Positions 14,879-22,829 are shown, counted from the stretch's first letter. The stretch: 44,946 bases of DNA from Myxococcus llanfairpwllgwyngyllgogerychwyrndrobwllllantysiliogogogochensis (GCF_006636215.1 NZ_VIFM01000070.1:1-44946); one strand, 5' to 3'. Numbers and translations: made by a program. Notes: a model not told the origin generated them from the letters alone.

Positions 14879-15316
14879 ATGAGCGAGACCGCCCCCCAGA
14901 AGTCCCCCACCTTCAAGAAGTACGTCGGCGGCTGTCACTGCGGCGCCGTGCGCTTCGAGGCCGAGTTCGACCTCGCGGAGCCGGTGAACCGCTGCAACTG
15001 CACCGTCTGCACCAAGGTGGGAACGACGACGACCTCCATGCCCCCCAGTGCCTTCCGCGTTCTCCAGGGTGAGAGCGAGACGGGCGAGTACCGGGTGGGT
15101 GACAGCCAGAACTACCGCCGCTTCTGCAAGCACTGCGGCATCCAGTGCTACGGCGGAGGCTTCGTCGAGGAGATGGGCGGCCACTTCCGCTCCATCAACC
15201 TGGGCTGCCTCGACGGCGTGGACGTCTCCAAGCTCACCGTCCAGTACTGGGATGGCCGCTACAACAACTGGGAGGCCGGCCCGAGCAACCAGCCGTGGCC
15301 GCTTCGCGCCGCCTGA
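14879..15316 (+). CDS. GFA/CENP-V family zinc protein
   Basis: This 145-residue protein of the glutathione-dependent formaldehyde-activating (GFA) family has the full set of zinc-ligand cysteines: C19-x-C21 (GGCHCGAVRF), C39-x-C41-x2-C44 (CNCTVCTK), C83-x2-C86 (FCKHCG) and C90. The founding member was described as combining glutathione with formaldehyde, but most homologues have unknown substrates. It is likely cytosolic. A GAGGAG Shine-Dalgarno precedes the ATG. The gene is probably under the control of the inverted repeat in its leader. Confidence 0.92.
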   Translation: MSETAPQKSPTFKKYVGGCHCGAVRFEAEFDLAEPVNRCNCTVCTKVGTTTTSMPPSAFRVLQGESETGEYRVGDSQNYRRFCKHCGIQCYGGGFVEEMGGHFRSINLGCLDGVDVSKLTVQYWDGRYNNWEAGPSNQPWPLRAA

Positions 15317-15337
15317 GCCCGAAGTAGCGTGTCGCCC

Positions 15338-15877
15338 ATGGGCGACTTCATCACCAGCGAGCGCGGGCCCGGGGCACCTGGCCTCCACGTCAGCAACGTC
15401 CGGCTGTCGGTGCTCTTCAACGTCCTGGCGGTCGCGGTGATGCCGCGCGCCCGGACGGACTGGGAGCTGCGGCTGGCCCGCTGGGTGGTGGAGGGCGACC
15501 AGTGCCGTCTGGGGCTGGGCATGGTGGGCTTCGACGTCTCGGAGCTCGGGTGGTCCGAGTCCGAGGACGTCTTCGCCACGCAGAAGCGCTTCCTCCTCGA
15601 ACTCGTGGACGCGGCGCTGAACCGGGAGGGCTGGGAGCACCTGCCCTCCATCCCTGGCGCGGTGGAGGAGCGGCTGTTCCCCCTGCTGCGCCAGCTGCGC
15701 GAGATGGTGGAGCAGTTCCCCCGGGAAGGCCTCACCCCACCGCCTGAATACCGCTGGCCGGAGGGGCCCCCCGAGAACGGGCTGTGCGAACTGCACCGTG
15801 TCTACCTGCACGAGACGGGCTGCCTGCTCTGCAACGACGCCTCCTACGACGAACCCGCGCCGCATCGCTCGCCGTGA
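15338..15877 (+). CDS. Hypothetical protein with C-terminal Cys/His cluster
   Basis: The protein has 179 residues from the ATG at 15338; a GTG three codons upstream (15329) is also possible, and neither has a strong ribosome site. No family is recognised. The N-terminal half mixes strands and helices (DWELRLARWVVEGDQCRLG). The C-terminus has the pattern C-x2-H then C-x2-C (LCELHRVYLHETGCLLCND), which looks like a small zinc-binding knuckle. It lies 21 bp behind the GFA gene and could be co-transcribed with it. Confidence 0.65.
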   Translation: MGDFITSERGPGAPGLHVSNVRLSVLFNVLAVAVMPRARTDWELRLARWVVEGDQCRLGLGMVGFDVSELGWSESEDVFATQKRFLLELVDAALNREGWEHLPSIPGAVEERLFPLLRQLREMVEQFPREGLTPPPEYRWPEGPPENGLCELHRVYLHETGCLLCNDASYDEPAPHRSP

Positions 15878-15896
15878 CGCGAGCGCGAAGCCCGCG

Positions 15897-16526
15897 TCAT
15901 CGGCGGGCCACCGCCTCCTCGAGTCCACGCAGGATGACCTCCAGGCTGCGTCGGAACTCCTCTTCCGGTGTGATGCGCCGCGCGCGCTGCGCGGTCTCCC
16001 GGAGGAGCGGATACGTGGCCGCATCCAGCTCCGCGAGCGCGGCAGTACCGTCGCCGGAGAGCGAGCCCAGGTGCGACAGCTGGACGGCTCCGAACACGTA
16101 GCTCACCAGCGTGCGGAACGCGATGACCCGCGCCGAGCCGTCGAAGCCTCCCTCTGTCAGCAGGCCCAGCAGCGCCTCACCCCACGCCAGCGTGCCCTCC
16201 GTGGAGTGGCGGCGCGTGAGCAGCAGGGGCGCGACGGCGGGATGTTGGACGACCGCCTCCCGCACGCGCGTCATCAGCCCCATCACCCGGGTCGTCCACC
16301 GCGCGCTCGACGACGGGGCGGGGAGCTCGGTGTCGCGCATCACCGTGTCGACCACCAGCGACTCCAGCGCCTCGCGGCCCTCCACGTAGCGATACAGCGA
16401 CATGGTGCCCATGCCGAGCGCGCTCGCCACGGAGCGCATGGTCAACGCGTCCAGCCCCTCCCGGTCGATGACGGTGAGCGCGGCGGAGGCGATGGCTGAC
16501 GGAGTGAGCGAGCGGGGACGGGGCAT
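15897..16526 (-). CDS. TetR-family repressor
   Basis: The protein has 209 residues. The N-terminal helix-turn-helix domain spans residues about 8-55 (IASAALTVIDREGLDALTM, RSVASALGMGTMSLYRYVE). The C-terminal ligand domain resembles the TetR_C group (LLTEGGFDGSARVIAFRTLVS split over the segment). It faces a peroxiredoxin-like gene, and the shared 68-bp space contains a 9+3+9-bp inverted repeat (16560-16580), very probably its operator. Repression of the neighbour and of itself is inferred from this layout. There is no evident Shine-Dalgarno before its ATG. Confidence 0.9.
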   Translation of the reverse strand: MPRPRSLTPSAIASAALTVIDREGLDALTMRSVASALGMGTMSLYRYVEGREALESLVVDTVMRDTELPAPSSSARWTTRVMGLMTRVREAVVQHPAVAPLLLTRRHSTEGTLAWGEALLGLLTEGGFDGSARVIAFRTLVSYVFGAVQLSHLGSLSGDGTAALAELDAATYPLLRETAQRARRITPEEEFRRSLEVILRGLEEAVARR

Positions 16527-16530
16527 TCGA

Positions 16531-16559
16531 TTGACAGCGTAAGGGGCACCTTCTTAGTT
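16531..16559 (+). promoter_or_regulatory. Candidate sigma-70 promoter of the peroxiredoxin-like gene
   Basis: A consensus -35 TTGACA (16531-16536) is followed 17 bases later by TAGTTT (16554-16559), a weak -10. The TetR operator starts at the next base, where a bound repressor would block transcription. Confidence 0.45.
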
Positions 16560-16580
16560 TAGGAGTACAACGTACGCCTA
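16560..16580. promoter_or_regulatory. Probable TetR operator
   Basis: Left arm TAGGAGTAC (16560-16568) and right arm GTACGCCTA (16572-16580) are inverse complements at 8 of 9 positions, with AAC between them. It lies between the divergent TetR and peroxiredoxin-like genes. Confidence 0.7.
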
Positions 16581-16594
16581 CGCTGGAGGAAGAG

Positions 16595-17200
16595 ATGTCC
16601 GCGCGAACGGAAGGCCGGAAGTGGTCCGTGGGGGAGCGGTTCACCGCGAGGGAGCTGGAGACTGTTTCTGGAGGGACGGTCCGCATCCCCGAGCCGGGGA
16701 TGACGGTGCACCTCCAGTTCCGGCGCTTCGCCGGGTGCCCCATCTGCCACCTGCACCTGCGCTCCTTCGCGCGACGCCACGAGGAGCTGAAGGCGGTGGG
16801 GGTGCGGGAAGTCGTCGTCTTCCACTCGAGCGCGGAGGAGCTGCGCACCTATGAGGGGGCCCTCCCGTTCGCCCTCGTGGGTGATCCTCGACGACGCCTC
16901 TATCGGGAGTACGGCGTGGAGGCCGCGCCCCGGGCGCTCCTGGACCCTCGGGTCTGGGGCGGGCTCCTCCGGGCGCTCATCAACGGCTTCGGGGACTTCT
17001 TCACCGGGCGGCATCCGGCCCCACCGGTGCTCCCGGCGGGAGGGCGGCTGGGGCTGCCCGCGGACTTCCTCATTGGAAGTGAGGGGGAAATACTGGCCGT
17101 GAAGTACGGCGAGCACGCGGACGACCAGTGGTCCGTGGACGAGCTGCTGGCCCAGGTCCGCCCCGCTCCCGCGCGCCTCCAGCCCATCCCAGTGCAGTGA
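16595..17200 (+). CDS. Peroxiredoxin-like (AhpC/TSA superfamily) protein
   Basis: This 201-residue thioredoxin-fold protein has the redox pair C48-P-I-C51 (FAGCPICHLHLR) at the end of the first strand-helix unit. VVFHSSAEELRTYEGALPF, LVGDPRRRLYREYGVEAAP and LPADFLIGSEGEILAVKYGE (separate segments) are typical of the AhpC/TSA_2 peroxiredoxin-like family. It probably reduces peroxides or acts as a thiol oxidoreductase. The CxxC arrangement is closer to a thioredoxin/bacterioferritin-comigratory protein than to 1-Cys enzymes. A GGAGGA ribosome site precedes the ATG. It is divergent from its probable TetR repressor. Confidence 0.88.
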   Translation: MSARTEGRKWSVGERFTARELETVSGGTVRIPEPGMTVHLQFRRFAGCPICHLHLRSFARRHEELKAVGVREVVVFHSSAEELRTYEGALPFALVGDPRRRLYREYGVEAAPRALLDPRVWGGLLRALINGFGDFFTGRHPAPPVLPAGGRLGLPADFLIGSEGEILAVKYGEHADDQWSVDELLAQVRPAPARLQPIPVQ

Positions 17201-17324
17201 TTCCAGGGGGTTGGGTGCACCGACGGGAAGTGTGTGCGGTTTCCTCTTACGGAGACACAACCCGGGCTCGCAGGAATCGAGAATACCTACGCAAGCCGTA
17301 CTTCAACCTCTGGGCACCCCCACC

Positions 17325-19160
17325 ATGAAGATTCGCGCCGACCTCCCGAAGCTTCCCGTCACGCGTCCCGCTGACTCCCGGCCCGTCACCGCGGAGGTGA
17401 AGAACAAGGCCGTGGGCTTCGCCGAGGGCTCCTCGTTCGAGGCGCCGGTGCGTCCCGCGCAGGTGAAGCCGGCCGCGCCGCTGGCCCCGCCGGTGAAGTC
17501 CGGTCCCGTGGCCCTGGACAGCGAGTCGAGCAAGGCCGCCATCCAGACGACGGTGGACTACCTCCAGAAGCAGGGCGCGCCCACTGTCTCGCAGCTGCTG
17601 GCCGGCAGGCCGGGCGTCAACGCCACGGACTTCGCGCCGCGCGCGGTGGAGCAGGACGACCTGGGCATGACGCACGTGCGCATGGACCGCAAGAGCGAGG
17701 GCGTCCCCGTCTTTGGTGAGCAGGTGGTCAGCCACCTGACGCGCGAGGGCAAGGTCGACAGCGTCACCGGCGACGTGTCCACCATCCCCGCGGGCCTGGG
17801 CAAGAGCCCCACGAAGCTGAGCGCGCAGGACGCGCTGTCCGTGGCCCAGAAGGAGTTCGGCGGCGCGACGGACCGCAAGCCCGTCTCCGAGCGCGTCATC
17901 TTCAAGGATGCCAGCGGCGAGTACCGCGCGGCGTACCACGTGGAGATGAGCAACACGACGGACGTGGGCCCGGGCAAGGACCCGCGCCGCATGCACTACC
18001 TGGTCGACGCGAACACCGGCAAGGTGATGGAGCAGTACAACCAGATGGGCGGCGTGGGTCACCACGCGCACGGCGCGGACCATGCGCACGCCCGGCCCTC
18101 CCTCGCGGGCACCACCGAGCCGACGACGCCCACCGGGCCGTCGAAGGAGCCCACGGCGAGCAAGGCGGACGACACCACCCAGTACAGCGGCAAGGTGGAG
18201 ATCGGCAGCACGAAGAACGCGGACGGCACGTTCACGCTGGAGGACACCTCGCGCGGCGGCGGTGTGCTGACGCGTGACGCGCTCAACCGCAACCCGGATG
18301 ACCCGAGGCAGGACGGCGTCCACGCCCCCGTCACCGACGCCAACAACGTCTGGGGCGAGGCGACCGACTCCGCGCGCACCAAGGACGCGGTGGACGCGCA
18401 GTACGGCGCGCAGGCGACGTACGACTTCTACAAGGAAGTGCTCGGCCGCGACTCCATCGACGGCAAGGGCGAGAAGCTCATCTCCGACGTGCACGTGGGC
18501 AACGACTTCGCCAACGCCTTCTGGGATGGCGAGAAGATGAACTACGGCGATGGCGACGGCGACCAGTTCGGCTCGCTCACCACGCTGGACATCGCGGGCC
18601 ACGAAATCACCCACGGTCTGACTGAGCGCACCGCGGGCCTCGAGTACCGCAACGAGTCGGGCGCCCTCAACGAGGCGTTCAGCGACATCATGGGCGTGGG
18701 CGTGGAGTGGCACGCGAGCCAGAAGAACGAGGCGGTCAAGTTCGACTGGACGGTGGGCGAGGACACGTTCACCCCGAACAACGGCGACCCCACCGACGGC
18801 CTGCGTGACTTGAGCAACCCGTCCAGCGACGGCATGTCGCCGGACCACTACTCCAAGCGCTACAAGGGCTCGCAGGACAACGGCGGCGTGCACATCAACT
18901 CGGGCATCGCCAACAACGCCTTCTTCCTGCTGTCCGAGGGCGGCAAGAACCGCACCTCCAACACCGAGGTGAAGGACGGCATCGGCATCGAGAAGGGCCT
19001 GAAGATCTACTCCCGCGCCCTGAGCTTTTACATGACGCCGCAGACCAACTTCGCCCAGGCGAAGGAGGCCACGCTCAAGGCGGCGCAGGACCTCTACGGC
19101 AAGGACTCCGTCGAGGCCGCGAAGGTGCTGGAGAGCTGGGCCGCGGTGGGTGTGAAGTAG
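17325..19160 (+). CDS. M4-family (thermolysin-like) metalloprotease
   Basis: The protein has 611 residues. An N-terminal propeptide holds an FTP-like region (about 75-130) and a PepSY-like region (about 165-240: AYHVEMSNTTDVGPG, HYLVDANTGKVMEQYN). A His-rich, low-complexity stretch (about 245-285) leads into the catalytic domain. Zinc ligands are H426 and H430 (H-E-I-T-H) and E450 (GALNEAFSDIMG), the spacing of thermolysin. E427 is the general base and H523 (GGVHINSG) matches thermolysin H231. Degradation of extracellular protein is the expected role, but the N-terminus (MKIRADLPKLPVTRP) is not a recognisable signal peptide. It is convergent with soxR, with a 9-bp gap. Confidence 0.93.
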   Translation: MKIRADLPKLPVTRPADSRPVTAEVKNKAVGFAEGSSFEAPVRPAQVKPAAPLAPPVKSGPVALDSESSKAAIQTTVDYLQKQGAPTVSQLLAGRPGVNATDFAPRAVEQDDLGMTHVRMDRKSEGVPVFGEQVVSHLTREGKVDSVTGDVSTIPAGLGKSPTKLSAQDALSVAQKEFGGATDRKPVSERVIFKDASGEYRAAYHVEMSNTTDVGPGKDPRRMHYLVDANTGKVMEQYNQMGGVGHHAHGADHAHARPSLAGTTEPTTPTGPSKEPTASKADDTTQYSGKVEIGSTKNADGTFTLEDTSRGGGVLTRDALNRNPDDPRQDGVHAPVTDANNVWGEATDSARTKDAVDAQYGAQATYDFYKEVLGRDSIDGKGEKLISDVHVGNDFANAFWDGEKMNYGDGDGDQFGSLTTLDIAGHEITHGLTERTAGLEYRNESGALNEAFSDIMGVGVEWHASQKNEAVKFDWTVGEDTFTPNNGDPTDGLRDLSNPSSDGMSPDHYSKRYKGSQDNGGVHINSGIANNAFFLLSEGGKNRTSNTEVKDGIGIEKGLKIYSRALSFYMTPQTNFAQAKEATLKAAQDLYGKDSVEAAKVLESWAAVGVK

Positions 19161-19169
19161 CCGTCCGCT

Positions 19170-19637
19170 TCATCGCTCCTGGGTCGGTGGCTCGTGTTTC
19201 GGAGCCCTGACCCAGAAGCGTGGACCGGGCCCCTGTGCGGCGGCCCGGTCTCCTGGATTCACGTAGCGGCAGCGGTCCAATGAGAGACAGCCGCAGCCGA
19301 TGCACCCTGTCAGCCCCGCCTTGAGCCGCTCGAGCTCGGCGATGCGCTCGTCGATGCGCTGACTCCACGTCCCGGACAGCCGAGCCCAGTCTTGTCGGCC
19401 TGGGACGGTGTCGACGGGCAGTCTGGCGAGCTCCCGGCCGACCTCTTCGAGGCTGAGCCCCACGCGCTGGGCGAAGACGATGAACGCCACGCGCCGGATG
19501 ACGGGCCTGGCGAAGCGTCGGTGGCGCGCGGAGGTCCGCTCGGAGTGGATGAGGCCCCGCTCCTCGTAGAAGCGCAGCGCGGAGGTCGCGACGCCGGTTC
19601 GCCGGGACAGCTGTCCAATCGTGAGCGACTCGTCCAT
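19170..19637 (-). CDS. soxR: SoxR redox-sensing MerR-family regulator
   Basis: The protein has 155 residues. The MerR helix-turn-helix is TIGQLSRRTGVATSALRFYE (residues 6-25), followed by a dimerisation helix. The [2Fe-2S] cluster motif is C112-x2-C115-x-C117-x5-C123 (CIGCGCLSLDRC), identical in spacing to E. coli SoxR. Oxidation or nitrosylation of the cluster by redox-cycling compounds activates SoxR, which untwists promoters with overlong spacers. The divergent quinone oxidoreductase has exactly such a promoter with a perfect sox box. Outside enterics, SoxR usually controls oxidoreductase or efflux genes directly, as appears to be the case here. An in-frame ATG at 19655 is an alternative start. 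Confidence 0.93.
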   Translation of the reverse strand: MDESLTIGQLSRRTGVATSALRFYEERGLIHSERTSARHRRFARPVIRRVAFIVFAQRVGLSLEEVGRELARLPVDTVPGRQDWARLSGTWSQRIDERIAELERLKAGLTGCIGCGCLSLDRCRYVNPGDRAAAQGPGPRFWVRAPKHEPPTQER

Positions 19638-19661
19638 GCCTCGATATGCGCGCACTTCGCC

Positions 19662-19692
19662 TTGACTTCAAGTGCACTTGAAGTCGCAGATT
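19662..19692 (+). promoter_or_regulatory. SoxR-dependent promoter with sox-box palindrome
   Basis: A perfect 22-bp palindrome at 19664-19685 has arms GACTTCAAGTG and CACTTGAAGTC. It contains the CAAGT-N2-ACTTG core of the E. coli sox box. It overlaps the spacer between TTGACT (-35, 19662-19667) and CAGATT (weak -10, 19687-19692), separated by 19 bp, the long spacer typical of MerR-family activation. Confidence 0.8.
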
Positions 19693-19794
19693 TCCTGGCG
19701 TGCGGCGTTCGAGTCACGAGCGGGCAGGCAGGCGGGACATGGTGTCTCGCCGCCTGGCTTCGCCGTGTCCGCGCGGCCATGGAGGGTGAAACGC

Positions 19795-20766
19795 ATGCGC
19801 GCAATCCAGGTGTCGAGGTTCGGTGGGCCAGAGGTGTTGGAACCCCGTGAGGTGCCCGAGCCCAGGCCCGGGGCCGGCGAGGTCCTCGTGGAGGTCTCCT
19901 TCGCGGACATCATCTTCGTCGAGACGCAGATTCGGACAGGTTGGGGACGAGAGTTCTTCAAGATTGACCCGCCCTACGTGCCGGGCTTCGGCGTGGGTGG
20001 GACGGTGAGCGCGGTGGGTGAGGGCGTGGACCCGGGCTGGGTGGGTCGGCGGGTCATCGCCAACACGGAGGAGCGCGGGGGGTATGCGGAGCGTGCTGTC
20101 GTCTCGGTGCGGAAGATGGTCCCTGTGCCGGACGGGCTGGAGCTGCGCGACGCGACGGCGCTCCGGTCCGATGGTCCCACCGCGCTGGGACTGATGGAGA
20201 AGGCGGCGATTCGCCCGGGACAGTGGGTGCTCGTCACCGCGGCGGGGGGAGGGATGGGTGTCCTGCTGGTGCAGCTCGCGCACGCGGCCGGAGCGCGGGT
20301 CATCGGCGCGGCGCGGGGGGCGCGGAAGCTTGCGCTCCTCCGGGAGCTCGGCGCCGACGTCGTGGTGGACTACTCCCAGCCGGACTGGGGCCAGCGGGTG
20401 CTGGACGCCACGGACGGGCGGGGCGCGGACGTGGTGTTCGACGGCGCTGGCAGCGAGCTGGGCCAGACGGCCTTCGGGGTGACGGCGCGAGGAGGACAGT
20501 TCTCCGCGCACGGGGCACCTGGTGGTGGGTTCGCCGAAATCGACACGGCCGAGGCGGAGCGGCGGCACATCTCGGTGCGCGGCATTCAGCAGGTCCAGTT
20601 CCCCCTGCCGGAGCGTCAGCGGTTGACGGAGCAGACGCTGGCGTTGGCCGTGGCGGGACGGCTGCGGCCGGTCATCGGGCAGGCCTTCCCCCTGGAGCGG
20701 GCGGGGGACGCCCATGCGGCGCTCACGGCCCGAAGCATCACCGGCAAGGCGCTGTTGCTGATTTGA
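19795..20766 (+). CDS. Zinc-independent quinone oxidoreductase (MDR superfamily)
   Basis: The 323-residue protein has a GroES-like N-terminal domain (EVLVEVSFADIIFVETQIR, VPGFGVGGTVSAVGEGVDP). The Rossmann domain carries VTAAGGGMGVLLVQLA (about residues 147-162), and the C-terminus is YxR-like with ARSITGKALLLI. It lacks the cysteine/histidine zinc ligands of alcohol dehydrogenases, so NADPH:quinone or enone reductase activity is likely. The ATG at 19795 is preceded by GGAGGGTGA. It is divergent from soxR behind a SoxR-type promoter, which fits a role in handling redox-cycling quinones or a self-produced pigment. Confidence 0.92.
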   Translation: MRAIQVSRFGGPEVLEPREVPEPRPGAGEVLVEVSFADIIFVETQIRTGWGREFFKIDPPYVPGFGVGGTVSAVGEGVDPGWVGRRVIANTEERGGYAERAVVSVRKMVPVPDGLELRDATALRSDGPTALGLMEKAAIRPGQWVLVTAAGGGMGVLLVQLAHAAGARVIGAARGARKLALLRELGADVVVDYSQPDWGQRVLDATDGRGADVVFDGAGSELGQTAFGVTARGGQFSAHGAPGGGFAEIDTAEAERRHISVRGIQQVQFPLPERQRLTEQTLALAVAGRLRPVIGQAFPLERAGDAHAALTARSITGKALLLI

Positions 20767-20805
20767 GCGGCGGGCCCTGTGGGCCGGAGCTGGCGAACGC
20801 CGTCA

Positions 20806-20855
20806 ATTGGCTCCTTCATTCTTCTCCGGATTGGCCCTTGAGTAGAGCCAATCCG
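20806..20855. promoter_or_regulatory. Nested repeats upstream of the small protein/MocR operon
   Basis: ATTGGCTC at 20806-20813 recurs in near-direct form as ATTGGCCC (20830-20837), 24 bp on, and in inverted form as GAGCCAAT (20845-20852). In addition, CGGATTGGC (20827-20835) and GCCAATCCG (20847-20855) form a perfect 9-bp inverted repeat. MocR regulators often use direct repeats plus an inverted copy. Binding by the downstream MocR protein is inferred. Confidence 0.5.
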
Positions 20856-20891
20856 CCCTCCACCCTGGAACACCATCAGGAGGAGTGACTC

Positions 20892-21302
20892 ATGAGGAGA
20901 AGTCGGTGGAAGGCCGGGGGTGCGCAGGTAGCGCCGGGCCCGGTACTCATCAGCGTGACCGAATTCACCGCCGCATACATCCGAGACATACCGGCGATCT
21001 GGTGGGAGGGCTCGAAGCTGAGACAAGCCTGGCCACAGCTCGAGGGCGCGGTGGGAACGTGGTTGTGGTTTGAGGTCCTGGGCCGAAGGTCCGGGTCGGT
21101 TTCCGTATGGAAGAGCGAAGAGGACCTTCGACGCTTCGTGCGCTGGGCCCCCCACGTGCGAGTGGTTCGACGGTTCCAGGGCCGAGGGACGATGGTCTCC
21201 ACCCAGTGGCGGGCGGAGGAGTTCGACCGCCGGGCAACCTGGGCACGGGCCGCACGCTGGATTCAACGGAGGACCCACGCTCCCGACGCAGTGGACCCAT
21301 AG
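20892..21302 (+). CDS. Small hypothetical protein, possible dimeric alpha-beta-barrel
   Basis: The 136-residue protein starts 8 bases after a strong AGGAGG site. The core (VLISVTEFTAAYIRDIP, GTWLWFEVLGRRSGSVSVW, SEEDLRRFVRWAPHVRVVRR and GTMVSTQWRAEEF) follows the strand-helix-helix-strand pattern of DUF3291 or antibiotic-biosynthesis-monooxygenase-like barrels. Family membership is not certain. It lies 38 bp upstream of the MocR regulator on the same strand, behind a cluster of repeats, and probably belongs to the same regulatory unit. Confidence 0.6.
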   Translation: MRRSRWKAGGAQVAPGPVLISVTEFTAAYIRDIPAIWWEGSKLRQAWPQLEGAVGTWLWFEVLGRRSGSVSVWKSEEDLRRFVRWAPHVRVVRRFQGRGTMVSTQWRAEEFDRRATWARAARWIQRRTHAPDAVDP

Positions 21303-21340
21303 GTGTCCACACATTGACCCTTTCCAAGGGGCCAATGAGG

Positions 21341-22780
21341 ATGGCCGCGATGGACCTCCACTTGACGGTCTCCGGACGACACGGGCTTGCCACGCAGCTC
21401 TACCGCCAGTTGAGGGATGCCATTCTCGAGGGTCGCATTCGAAGTGGCGACAACCTTCCTCCCACGCGAGAGCTGGCTGACCGACTGAAGGTCTCCCGCA
21501 ATACCGTCACCGCCGCCTATGAACGACTGACCTCGGAGGGCTTCCTCTCCGCGCGCGTGGGTTCGGGCACCTTCGTTCGGTCGCCGATAGCGCCAGCCGA
21601 ACAGCGACGCAACGCCCTGTCCGGAACGGGGCTCCGCCCTCTGCCCGTTTGGGACCGAGTCACCGTGGGACCGGAACGCCCGGCGCGAAAACCCGCCTTC
21701 GACTTTCGCGCCGGGATTCCGGATGCGCGACTCTTCCCGTTCGCCGCCTGGCGCAGGCTGGTGACCCGGGAGTTGCATTCAGCGGAGAACCGCAAGGCGC
21801 TCTACCAGGAGCCTTCTGGGCTGCTTCGACTGAGGCAAGCCATCGCGCGACATGTAGGAGTCGCCCGGTCGATTCAGGCGACAGCCGAGGACATCCTCAT
21901 CACCAACGGAACCCAGCAGGCGCTGGACCTCATCGGCCGCGTCCTGTGGGAGCCGGGCGCCGTGGTGGCCATGGAAGACCCTGGCTACCCCATGGCGCGA
22001 CTGCTGTTTCAGTCACAGGGGGCGCGGGTTCATCCGGTGCCGCTGGATGCGGAAGGGCTGGCGGTGGACGCATTGCCGGAGAACGCGGCGGTGGTCTACA
22101 CCACGCCGTCCCATCAGTTTCCACTCGGCATGCCCATGTCCCTGGCGCGGCGGATGGCGCTGCTCTCCTGGGCGGAACGCCGTCGGGCAGCCATCATCGA
22201 GGATGACTACGACAGCGAGTTCCGGTTCGACGACCGACCGTTGGAGCCACTCCAGAGCCTGGACCGAGGCGGGCGAGTCATCTACGTGGGGTCGTTCTCC
22301 AAGACCCTGCTGCCGGAACTTCGGGTGGGGTACCTGATAGCCCCGCCCTCGATTCGTCCCGCGCTGCGAGCCGCCAAGGCCCTGACGGACTGGCACAGTC
22401 CCCTCACGACTCAAGCCGCTCTGGCGCGGTTCATGGAAGAAGGGCTGCTGGCGCGGCATGTCCGCCGGGCCCGGAAGGAGTACCAGTCCCGCCGTGATCG
22501 ACTGGTGAGCGCCATCGAGCGCCACCTGGGGACCTGGGCGGAGCCCGCTCCATCGGTGGCTGGGCTCCACCTGTGTGCCCTGTTCCGGGACGAGCGATTG
22601 CACGCCGACGAGGTCGCGCGCGCCGCGAACGCGGAGGGCATCGCGGTGTATCCGTTGTCTCGCTTCTCCACCGCCCCCACACCTCCCCAAGGGCTCGTCC
22701 TCGGGTACGGGGGCATTCCCGTGAACCGGATCGACGAAGGCGTACGGCGGCTGGCCGCGGTCCTCGCGGCGACGCGGTAA
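21341..22780 (+). CDS. MocR/PdxR-type GntR regulator fused to aminotransferase domain
   Basis: The protein has about 479 residues. An N-terminal GntR winged helix spans residues about 12-75 (LYRQLRDAILEGRIRSGDNL, RELADRLKVSRNTVTAAYER, VGSGTFVRS). A fold-type I PLP domain follows, with the cofactor lysine in VGSFSKTLLPELRVGYL and the phosphate/pyridine-binding segments NGTQQALDLIGRVL, EDPGYPMARLLF and EDDYDSEFRFD. MocR proteins sense PLP or amino compounds and usually regulate the adjacent gene. The start could be 21335, 21341 or 21350; 21341 has the best spacing from AAGGGG. Likely targets are the upstream 136-residue gene and itself. Confidence 0.9.
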   Translation: MAAMDLHLTVSGRHGLATQLYRQLRDAILEGRIRSGDNLPPTRELADRLKVSRNTVTAAYERLTSEGFLSARVGSGTFVRSPIAPAEQRRNALSGTGLRPLPVWDRVTVGPERPARKPAFDFRAGIPDARLFPFAAWRRLVTRELHSAENRKALYQEPSGLLRLRQAIARHVGVARSIQATAEDILITNGTQQALDLIGRVLWEPGAVVAMEDPGYPMARLLFQSQGARVHPVPLDAEGLAVDALPENAAVVYTTPSHQFPLGMPMSLARRMALLSWAERRRAAIIEDDYDSEFRFDDRPLEPLQSLDRGGRVIYVGSFSKTLLPELRVGYLIAPPSIRPALRAAKALTDWHSPLTTQAALARFMEEGLLARHVRRARKEYQSRRDRLVSAIERHLGTWAEPAPSVAGLHLCALFRDERLHADEVARAANAEGIAVYPLSRFSTAPTPPQGLVLGYGGIPVNRIDEGVRRLAAVLAATR

Positions 22781-22813
22781 CCACCGGGCTCGCGGCCCTG
22801 ACGAACCTCATGA

Positions 22814-22829
22814 CGGCACGTGGCCTGCA
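22814..22829 (+). promoter_or_regulatory. Candidate sigma-54 promoter upstream of the GspG-like gene
   Basis: CGGCACGTGGCCTGCA keeps the GG-N10-GC spacing and most of the TGGCACG-N4-TTGC consensus; T-to-C changes occur at the first base and in TTGC. It lies about 146 bp before the GspG-like ATG. No bEBP gene is adjacent. Confidence 0.3.
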
